64,000 nt of DNA from Liquidambar formosana (lineage: Eukaryota; Streptophyta; Magnoliopsida; Saxifragales; Altingiaceae): NCBI GenBank assembly GCA_039720395.1, contig CM077831.1, forward strand, positions 31,783,695-31,847,694. Reading direction: 5' to 3'. The notes beneath the pieces were generated by a model, which saw nothing but the letters and a program-made list of their open reading frames with translations, made no database searches and had not been told where the DNA came from. The position numbers were made by a program, and so were the translations under genes. This document shows positions 45,690 through 55,603 of the stretch, in pieces. Each line of letters starts with the position of its first letter. Within the stretch, counting starts at the first letter, position 1.

Positions 45690-47285
45690 TTTCAGAGTGC
45701 ATGTATGATGAGAGGTGTAACAAGGCCGTACAAGTAACTCTCATTGATAATTTTTAAAACCTAATGAGTCAACTCGGAGATTGATGGACTCACTCATAAT
45801 CTTATTATTTGAGCTTGAATTTGGTGATGTGGAAGTGCACATCCAAGAAGCTAACATTTTGTGAACATAGTGGATATTTTATTTTAACAATTGTACACAG
45901 TACGATTAGCAAAATGTCAATCCTAACTAGATGTGCATAATACTAAATCCAAACTCTTATTATTTACTCATTAAGTTGAGATTAGTCATAAAAGAGGAAA
46001 AAATTTACCATGCCCTTTAATCGATCATTCCCCACCCCCCAAAAAATCAATAAATAAAAAAATCTGTGCATGCCTTGTTTTAGAATCTGTGGTTATAGGC
46101 TAGGGCATTCATGGACGTAAAATCATCCCATAGCATTTGAGATGAGAATTAATTGTTGGTGGCCTCACCCCAGTGAAATCCCCCTATAATCATTAATCGA
46201 AGATCGATTTTGAATACAAGACCACACTTTATATGCCCATTCATGTGGGGCGATGTTGATGGTCGTAGCCATGTGATGGTGGATCAGTTGAATTTCTTTT
46301 GTAGACCTACTCAACATTTGTTGACCAAAAAAGCATTGTACCCAACCATATTTATTTAATATCCGTAACCAACACTTGCATTTAGTCACTCACATATATC
46401 AAACTTTGGTCCAACCATTACAAGTGGATCCATGCATGAAGTGGCCTGGCCTTGAAGAAAGGTCCCAATCACCTAGTCCTAACTGGTAGCCTGCCAGTCA
46501 TTTTTGCACTATACACAATGCCATTGAGCACAGCCAGATAAAAGTTGGCTTCTTTGAATATCATGCCCATGCCCATGCCACTAGTAGAATTAATTGTTTA
46601 AAATTTATGGCTGACGGGTGATCAAATTTTTTTTTAAAAAAAAAAAAAAAATGGTGACTGCCATCCCAAAAAGGGCAATGATTATATTAATTGATGGCTC
46701 TGGTAGACTGTTTGATTATTGGAACCACAATTGAATGATGAGTGTGGAGCAAAAATTAAATATTTTCGACGGTGAGTGCGGGACAAAAATTAATATTTTC
46801 AACGTTTAGGAGGAGAATTTCTTACCAAAATTGGCAACGACACAGTATTTAATGTTTGGCACGGCATGTCACCGAAATATAAAGGACACTACTTCGTTTT
46901 TGGCACGGCATGGATGTGGTGAGAGTTTATAAAATTACTCATTTGACTTGATCTCGCATTCATGGCCACACATTCATGGCCCCTATCGCTTTTCGTAATA
47001 ACAATTAGGTTTAAGAGTCAAGTTGAATCAACAAGATGGTAAATCTTTTCACGCGTATTTTGTGGCCTAACTGTTTTTTTATGGGATTGGGGTTTGAGTA
47101 ATTTAGGGGTCGAATCCCCTTTAATATAAATTAAAAATTAAAAATAATACAAAAAAACTATCAACATAGATAGTTCGATAGGATTTCGGGTTCATTGATC
47201 AAGTGTCTACCAAAATTTGTTAAGTCTTGAGAATTATTTTTAGATTTTTTTTTTTTTTTTTTTTTTTTTTTGGTATTAGATAAGA
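45690..47285. other. Intergenic, no gene seen
   Basis: AT-rich spacer with a local repeat (AAAAATTAA(A)TATTTTC at about 46753 and 46785; GGCACGGCATG at about 46859 and 46902) and a box B-like GGGGTCGAATCCCC near 47108. No coding frame recognised. Confidence 0.45.
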
Positions 47286-47289
47286 GCAC

Positions 47290-47545
47290 ATATAAGTATG
47301 GATTCTTTCCATTGCACTAGGTGGTCCAGTGAAACTTAAACTGTTCCTATTATATAAGATCCACCAAATCATTTAAAACCCACATGATCATATGAATGGC
47401 ACCATCCACGTCCAATACAATGGGGAGAGGATCTTTGGGCATACGTGTAAAACTACATCCATTCTATATATCGAGACTTGAAACGAAGACCTTCCCCGTT
47501 AAACGGAGGAGATCAAGGTGCTGCTAGGTTAAGAGGTCAAAGGTT
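47290..47545 (-). mobile_element. SINE-like fragment (minus strand)
   Basis: On the minus strand AACCTAGCAGCACCTTG (box A-like) is followed after about 35 bp by GTCTTCGTTTCAAGTCTC (box B-like). Spacing fits a degraded pol III promoter. The element would run leftwards to about 47290; the T run at 47248-47271 could be its tail. Degenerate, so low confidence. Confidence 0.35.
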
Positions 47546-48730
47546 GATTGCTAAATTTTTCTTAAGGGAAAGAAATTAAGGAAATTTACAAATTTGGATT
47601 TGGAAAAGTCAAGCTCCCGTGATTAGTCAATGATCTTTCACCCCTCCACCCTTTTTTTTTTTTTTTTTTTTTTCCGGTAATGTAGTTTTGGAGAATTACG
47701 AATAATTTGCCAATAATTTAAAGGTGAGTGATTTTGTACTAAAGAAATACTCTGCTGATTAACTTTTAAGTGGACCTGGTGGCTGCCTAGCTAGTGCAAA
47801 TCAACCAAATTAAATTTTGGTTTAAACTATTTAACTTTCGGCTGCTTTTTATTTTTCTGTAATTTTCTTATAAGCAATTCACTCTTGACTTTTTGTTTTC
47901 ATTGCAAATACATGAACATGAGGCAATGTAAAGTCAAAGCAAAATAGACATGTCTTTCGGTCATGTAATTAGTCCCCAAAAGGGGGCCAAGCCATGTATG
48001 TATTTTGTCAAATAACATGACTATTGCTTATCGTTGAAATCTCATTATATTTCATTTCGATTCCAATCAAACATACGCGCATGCCGTAAATTCATCACCA
48101 TCCTCTTGCTACCATCAAGTTGATTTAATTGCTAGCTAGATCACCTTAGGACTTATAAAATTGATTTAAACCATGATTAATTTACACAATAATTATAAAA
48201 CTCTCACCACCTTTACGTCTTTAATTCTTTGATCAATCACATTAGGTAAATGCATGAAAAAAAAAAAAAATCAACATTTCTTAAGGTTCACATTCTTGTG
48301 TATCCTCATCGTCACCATGGACATAGGGGGGGAAAAAATTGTCATATATAATTCAATTGGTCTTTGTGTTGAAAGGGATAACCCAATCTCTATTCATTCA
48401 CAGCCACAGTTCTAACCAATTCCTAAGTGTGTCACATGTTCTAATGCATAAGAACTTCAAATGCAATGGGCAGATACAAGGCATTTTGACCCTTTTTTTT
48501 TTTTTTTTATAACTCTAGGTTTTCATGGAGCCCATATTGATACATTGAACTGACCCACCAATATGACCCGTCAAAGACTCTCTTATGGTTGCAGCATTAT
48601 TTTATCCCTTCGTCCAATGATAGCATCAATGACTTTCTAAGTAAGGGGAAAAAAACGGTGGGGGCGGTGGTTTTTGGTTTTTGTTTTTGGCACGCTCTTG
48701 GAGACTCAGATTTGGTGTAAACACTATACA

Positions 48731-48893
48731 ATAGCTGTTGGATAAGCGATACATTACAAGAAAAAGGTAGGAACGGTTGGGATTTGTTCCATTAGCAATA
48801 CGCAGTGTTACGCAGCTCACGCAGCAAATTCTTCTCTCAAATCCTAACCATTCTTGCCTTTTTTGCAACGTGTCTCTCATCCAACGATTACTG
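48731..48893. repeat. Imperfect foldback element (about 160 bp)
   Basis: The left arm (48731-48787, TAGCTGTTGGATAAGCGATA to GGAACGGTTGGGATTTG) pairs with the right arm (48838-48893), whose reverse complement reads AATCGTTGGATGAGAGACAC to AAGAATGGTTAGGATTTG. Arms are roughly three-quarters identical with a 50-bp loop. Probably an old MITE. Confidence 0.55.
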
Positions 48894-49400
48894 CATGATA
48901 CAGTTAAAGTGCAAAACTGAACCAAATCCATATTATATTATTTTTATTTTTATTATTTGCATTTTTTGGTATCGTAGTATAGTATATATATTATATTATT
49001 TAAGCCTTGGACTTAGTAGCGAATTTTTCCATAAACTGGATAGCTATAAGATTGACCTTTTCCCAATTTTGTCACATGATGAAATTTTTTGATGGGATTT
49101 TGACTTTGTTTTAAAATTATCGGGATGGGGGCATTGTACCAATAAGACTAATCCAATAGTTTTTTTTTATTTATTATTTATGAGACTAATCCAATGCACT
49201 TTGACTTTCATTAAAATGCCAAATAGTTCCTGATCTTCTTGTGGTGTTTTCAACTAATTGTACAATTTGCATGCCAAATGGGCTTAATTGAATCCTATTC
49301 ACCACAAACTCAAGAGAAAGATAATGATTACTGCTACCATCTTAATTAATGTTTTCACATGCCATCTGTGTATTAATTTTTGGTTTCCCTCTCTTTTGTA

Positions 49401-49591
49401 AGTTGGTTTTCAAAGATGACCTCTTCTACCTATGGATTCATATAATTTTGTTGGAAAAACGAAAACAACAGATAACACATCACGCATTGATACTAAGTTG
49501 GTTTTCAAAGATGACCTTTTCTACCTACGGATTCGTATCATTTTCTCGGAAAAACAAAAACAACAGGTAACACATCATGCATTGACACTAC
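49401..49591 (+). repeat. Tandem duplication, unit 95 bp
   Basis: AGTTGGTTTTCAAAGATGAC begins at 49401 and again at 49496. The copies stay close for the full unit, through GGAAAAAC(G/A)AAAACAACAG and CATCA(C/T)GCATTGA. Confidence 0.85.
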
Positions 49592-50885
49592 AAAATAATG
49601 ACGTATCATCTCTTTGTTTTTTATCCACTACATTATTTTTAAACCTTCTATGACATCTAACAAATGACATAAATTAAAAAAAAAAAAAATTCTGAATATA
49701 TGTTCACATGCTTGTGCTGCATCGTGCATCGTCGTCGTCATCGTCATCCTAATAATTTATTCAAGCAAGAGCTGTATATTTTTGTTCTTTCAATTGAAGG
49801 GGATAAACTAACCCACGTCTGTATACTCAGCCACAGTTTGAATTCTAAAAATATATGAAGATGGCAAAATTATCCATCCCATTCCTCATTTCCTCATGTG
49901 TTGCACATGCTCTAATGCCAATCATACCAATCAAAGGAACACTTTGAACTAGTCATGCCATTCATTTTGCGGAAATAGGAACAGTACACACTGGGTAGAT
50001 ACAAGTCATTTTGACCTTTTCTAACATGAAGCTGTCATTCTACATCAGCATGTAATATTGATATTGATAGTCATTAGAAAAATATATGCCATTGAGATGA
50101 CCTGACCTGTCTAAGGCTTGCTTATCAAGCTTAAATCAGGCTTTAATATCGATTAGTCGTAGCTTCTCTAACCTTGATTTGTTCGTTTTTGTAATCTACA
50201 CATAATTCTTGAGTTTGGATTTTGTAAAAATATATGTATATATATATATATATAAATGTGGCACTGATTCATTAAAAATATACCATCTCATCTACTATGT
50301 GAGTTCGTGCATAAAATTGGTGCAAGTCCCATTTACCGATCAGATACAATTTGGCTCTATCGATATCGATCCAAACCCTAACCTATTAAATGCATTGGCA
50401 CCGAGCAAGTTTTGTCATTTTGAAGGCCAAGTTGCAAGTTCTTGTGTCGATTTCAAGATCGCGTTGCAATGAATGACCTGATCCTAACCATACTTGCAAG
50501 CAATGACCCTTCAACCAAATTTGGCCACCAGTTGTACCAAAATCCATTTTCACAAGTTTTATTAAATTTGGTCACCTAAAGTTTTCTGAATGTGTATATC
50601 AACAAGGTTCCCGAAAGGCAAGGGTTGGTTTAATTTGTGTGGAAAAATTCGATTGGAAAATGAAACATATGGGAAAATTTTGGAAAAGGTGGCTGATGCT
50701 AGTAAATTTGTTTTGACTACACATTTAATAAAATTTCAAAAACACAGGACTAAAGAACCAAAAAAATTTGAGAAATTCAGGCTACCAGAATTGCAACTAG
50801 CTTGAATTTAAAATACATAAAAAATCCTTTAGACAAATAATAATAATAATGATCCCGAAATAGTCATGGTTCAAAAGACCATAAG

Positions 50886-51041
50886 GCTATGTTTGGATAA
50901 GGAATTTCTAGGTGAAATTTGCATTTGAGATAAAATTTGTAAAATTTTTATAAGGATTTTGTCCATCTCATCCTTATAAATATTTTACAAATTTCATCTC
51001 AAAAACAAATTTCACCTAGAAATTCCTTATCCAAACATAGC
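50886..51041. mobile_element. Near-perfect 156-bp hairpin MITE
   Basis: GCTATGTTTGGATAAGGAAT at the left end is exactly inverted at the right end (ATTCCTTATCCAAACATAGC). The 72-bp arms (50886-50957 and 50970-51041) differ at only about four positions, with a loop of about 12 bp centred on TTGTCCATCTC. No coding content and no clear target duplication. Such symmetry implies a young insertion or selection on the fold. Confidence 0.8.
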
Positions 51042-51689
51042 GTAGTTGTCACTAGAAGTGGTCCACAAAATTTAAGATAGAAGAAATAGAACATCGGTAG
51101 CTTGTGCAACCATTCCACCAAAATTATTTAAATATGAAAAATTCACGTTTTCTTCCACCCCTGCATGAATGGGCACATTGAAATTTAAACATTTTTACTT
51201 TTCATTAATATTTTTCAAAATTAGAAAAGTGTTAAACCCAGCAAGGGTCTCTTCTTTGATTAAACCAACCCTCAGCCAAAAATAAATAAATAAACCAACC
51301 AAGTACCATAGTAAACAATAATATCAGAAAGATGCATGAGGTGGCTAGATGAGGGGTCTAACATCATTGCTTATACACGCAATCATGCGAGGATGACAAT
51401 TAAAATTAAAAATTTTAAAAATAAACTAATATGTTTATTTTTATAGGTGATTGCCCTTTCATGAGATAGCTGAGGAGTTGACAAAGCCATCAACAAATTA
51501 CATTGTCTAAGTTCCCAAGTCAACTCTATGGTTTGATCATGTCATAAATTGAGCAGCAAAAACATACGTCATAAGAACCACGTAATTTAGGTATACATAC
51601 AATATATTTATCCTTTTTTTGTAATTAAAAAAAATTACAATACAAAATTATATGAATTTTGTTCATTAGATTAAGACATTCCACATGTA

Positions 51690-51813
51690 CAAGTTCTCAA
51701 TTCAACAACTCCTTGAGTCTCAAACAGAGGATTACAAAAAGATTACCACCCCAAGTTCTCAATTCAACAAATCCTTGAGTCTCAAACGGAGGATTACAAA
51801 AAGATTAACACAC
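51690..51813 (+). repeat. Tandem duplication, unit 62 bp
   Basis: AAGTTCTCAATTCAACAA begins at 51691 and at 51753, and both copies continue TCCTTGAGTCTCAAAC(A/G)GAGG and on. Near identity indicates recent duplication. Confidence 0.85.
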
Positions 51814-51823
51814 ACCCCAAAAT

Positions 51824-51994
51824 TCAAGTTTGCGGCAACAATCTAATAAACCCCTTCGATATTATCTGCTTCCTTCTCATGCTTTCATCAACAAGAACTA
51901 CTCCCAAACAAGAGCCTTTGCTGCCTATGAAGTTAAAGCTCTCAAATGAGTGAATGTAAAATGCCCGAAGTTGAGCCTTGTCCACCAGCAGCAG
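51824..51994 (-). other. Possible terminal exon, unrecognised
   Basis: After an AATGATCAG acceptor the minus strand is open for 56 codons to a TGA. It starts LLLVDKAQLRAFYIHSFE and later reads GSKGSCLGVVLVDESMRRKQ. Amino-acid use looks protein-like, but I cannot name the family or find upstream exons with confidence. The 62-bp tandem duplication lies just beyond the stop and would be in the 3' UTR. It may be a relic. Confidence 0.3.
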
Positions 51995-53550
51995 CTGATC
52001 ATTGAATTTTTTTGTACATCATCAGACCTCTAACAAAATTCACCAACATTCACTTTGCACAAATACACATGATCTTAGCAAGGTAAAAACTTTGTTAGCC
52101 AAGCAAAGGCAAGGTTCCAAGCTATGAGGAAACAATAATATGCATCTAAGAAGCAGGGGTTCAAGGTGGCAGAAACCTTTTTTTTTTCTTCTTTTTTCCT
52201 TGAGAAAAAGAAACAGAGAAAAGTTCTTAGATCATTTAATTTGTGCATATATGTGCAAATGCAAAGTTCATAGGCCACATCAAACCAGAGAAATATTAAG
52301 TAGGACTACTTGCTTCCAAATTGTTATGTTTGGAATCCTCAACAGAGTTCTAAGAAATCTTCACTTCTAATCCTTTTGGAACCACAACATGCACCTAAGC
52401 AAAGTGTATGGGTAATAAAAGATCTGGTATACTTCAGTTTGTGCATACATGCATGAAACAGAACTCCAAGGCCATGGGGAAACACATAGCACACTTACTA
52501 TGGGGCATAGTTCCAGTAAATTTTTTTGGAGGAACCCTACCATGGTTTTGGTGATCTTCAAGGTGGTGCAAATGTACATGAACCTAGCAAACAAAGTAGG
52601 GAACCAAACTAAGGGATACAAGTTGTGAAGCTGTAAATTTCTGGGATCCTTAATAAAGTTCAAGTCCATCATTTTTAACACATCAAGAAGAAATTTACAG
52701 CATTCAACAATACAAATATGGTCTAGAATAAATTGTGACCAAAAAAGAGAGGAATTATGCACACTTAGAAGATGGTTTAATCTCTTGGTGATCCATGTGA
52801 TGTCTTGACATGCAATTGAGCATTAAATTCAAACGAAACTTCCAAGTCACACACCCAATTATTACTCAATATATACGAATTTTTGTTCCAATATATACAA
52901 TAAAAAAATTTAAAAAAAAAGGCTATTACCAATGTTGGTCCCACAAAAGTGGGGTCCTGAAAGGGCTTAGTTGGATACGGTCCTATTCTTCAATACATTT
53001 TGTAAGAAGTGGCCACTCTCAAAAGTCGGACCTGCGTGTTTGCACTTGACAGCCCGAGGCTTTTACCATTCTGTACATTCAATAAAACATATTATTGGAC
53101 CCCCCAAAAAAAATCGCAAATTATTAACAATAATTCTCACAAAGTTCACAAAATATTCCAGGAACTGTTCAGATGACAATCCAGAGATTCCAGACACAAC
53201 AGTGACCAATACACATTGATTGGAAACATCACCGTCTCTTATCAATGAATGTTAAATCATCTCTTGTCAAATCCAATCCTATTCTGGCTGAAAAGGTTCC
53301 TCTCCTCTTACAACCAGGCACCGGAAAACATAAACCATTGAACAATTCACAAAAATGAAAGGGATGAGGGAAACTTAGATAGAGGAAGGAACTATTCAAA
53401 TGATGTAAGAGCCCCAAATATATGAAATTTCTGAGAAACAGATCAATAACTTCCATAACATATGGATGAAGAGAGGTGTGACCATTATGTGTGATGGTTA
53501 GTCAGGCCCACTAGGAAATGCATCACTAATTTATACATAGATTGTACTAG

Positions 53551-53900
53551 GGGCACTGTTTCCCACCGGTCCATTGATTGAGAGTGAAGTGCCTAGCAAA
53601 ACTGCAAAACACTCCTTCAAGTAAGTGTTTAATTTCCATCTTATAATTTATGTAAGAAAATAAAATGATACGTCTATTAAAGCAACATTTTTAATTTTAG
53701 TTTTTTACTTTTAGGTTGATGGACAAGGTGGTGGAAGAGATTAGGAAGAAAATGTTATGCAAGTCCTCACAAACAATGAAAGGTGCAATGAGGACTAGAC
53801 TCCAGAAGGAGGCTTCTAATGCAAAAGAGGAAACACTTGTACTGAATAAGCTGTGCAATGAAATTGGTTACTGGGGAAGGAAATCCAATGCAGATTTCAT
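53551..53900 (+). other. Possible two-exon coding fragment, unrecognised
   Basis: Exon A (53551-53620, after TTGTACTAG) reads LFPTGPLIESEVPSKTAKHS and ends at a consensus GTAAGT donor. After a 94-bp intron ending CTTTTAG, exon B (from 53715) continues in phase with KLMDKVVEEIRKKMLCKSSQ, later KEETLVLNKLCNEIGYW. The splice keeps about 85 codons open. Composition is that of a Lys/Glu-rich helical protein. No start, no 3' donor and no neighbouring exons are convincing, and I do not know the family. It may be a gene fragment. Confidence 0.35.
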
Positions 53901-55119
53901 CCTTTTTTTATTCTTGTTTTTCTCTTCTCTTCTCTTCTTTTCTTTTTTTCTTTTTTTTTCCTTTTTTAGGTGGGGGGAGGGGAAAATTATGTATCTTCAT
54001 GAAGCATTGACATGGTAATTATCAGAAGGGTCAGAAAGGATCAACTATATAGATTATAAAGAATGATTAACCATAAATTTTTTATCATTGACATATGTTG
54101 TACACAGTTTTCAATCAATAACTAGTTACAGTCTGAAGGTAACATTTTGAAGAATTTCCCCTTATTATATCTGACAAATAAACAAAAAATCTTTTTTTAA
54201 TAAGATTATCCATGTATATGCATCTCATGTATTGAAATATAAAATCTAACCAAACTAAAATTGACGTAATAGAATCATTATATTTAATGAACAAGAAAAA
54301 GACAGTTAAAACCATGAGGTAACAATTTAAATATTCAATCAATAGGCATATGCAAGATTTCAGGGGCGTATATATTGAAATAACAATTAAATTAATAATT
54401 CATAATGTAATAAAATATATGTTATTAAATAAACAAGAAAATCACATTTAATGCACTAAAATAATTGAAAAATTCAATGCAGGAGAAAATACAAACTAAT
54501 ACCCCTCTTGCCTGATTTTCACTGTCACTAGCTTGTGCTTCCACCAGCAATATCACTAAGGTCTGAAACAAGTGAATGTCGCCTATTCATAAGGATGGGG
54601 AAGTAAGATGTTGCCAAATGAAATGTTTGACAAGCCAAAGTCCTCAGAATTGCCATAACCAATACAATGTACGTATTTGAAAACAATGCCACAAATTCAT
54701 ACCTCGATGGTGATGTAAAACGCGAATACACAAAATTCGTATAGTCACTTTTTATTCATTTCTTGAAACACTGAATAAGTGAAACTCACAAATCCTAACT
54801 CCAAAGTTCCCTGTAGAAAAATTAAAATTTCTGCATTACTTCAGATTCATATCACAACTAAAACAAAAATCTTATCTAGGATAAAAGCCACACACCTTCA
54901 TCACATGCATTTGGAGAACAAGGCATCTCCCTATAAAATGAATCAAAATCTCCTTTGTTAAGTTCACCAAACACTTCAGGAAAAATAATAGACAAATGAG
55001 TGAATAAAGCAAAAAATTTGAATGACAGAGCAATTGGTACCATATGGTAAATTAAATGTTAGGATGTAAATACGGACTGACTGACCTTCAACATGCATAT
55101 GGGCCATATGGCAGGCAGC

Positions 55120-55591
55120 CCAATGAACTTACAATGGGCTGTGTAAGGAGCCTTTTTGCTACCAAGTTTTGGGGCTTGGGGAGGGGAATGAAGGCAAAAT
55201 CTTTGTGGAAGCGTGCTGTTTTGGCAGTATTCTGGGTTCTCTGGAACGAAAGAAATAGGAGGATCTTCGATGACAAGGAATCTCAATGTGCTGAAGTGCG
55301 GGATAAAGTGTTCTTCTTGGCTTCTTTTTGGGCTAAATCTTCCAAGGATTTCGCCTCCATTCCATTCTTCTTAGTAAAAGCTGACTCGAAGGCTGTGTGC
55401 AGCTAGTTGGTCGGCTAGTAGAGTAGATTATGCCTTTGGTTTTTGTGTTGTTCTTTGCTTTTTTCTTCTGTTTTATCTCTGTTTTTATTGCTGCGGGAGG
55501 ACTGCTGTTCCTCTTTTTCCATCTTTCTTGTACTTTCCCATTCTGATTCAATTCTATATCCTCTTTGTTGCTGATCAAAAAAAAAAAAAAA
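55120..55591 (+). pseudogene. 5'-truncated LINE 3' end (zf-RVT region) with poly(A)
   Basis: The frame ending at 55406 contains SLWKRAVLAVFWVLWNERNR then RIFDDKE, the conserved C-terminal zinc-binding segment that follows reverse transcriptase in plant LINEs. A T-rich 3' UTR follows, ending TTGTTGCTGATC and a 15-A tail (55577-55591). The element lies antisense to the PPR gene and its tail ends 12 bp from that gene's stop codon. No flanking target duplication was identified. Confidence 0.7.
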
Positions 55592-55603
55592 CCAGCAAAG
55601 CAA

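Noticed and set aside
55060..55286. Minus-strand open frames antisense to the LINE fragment
   Set aside because: The plus strand carries the recognisable reverse-transcriptase C-terminal motif; the antisense frames are shadows.
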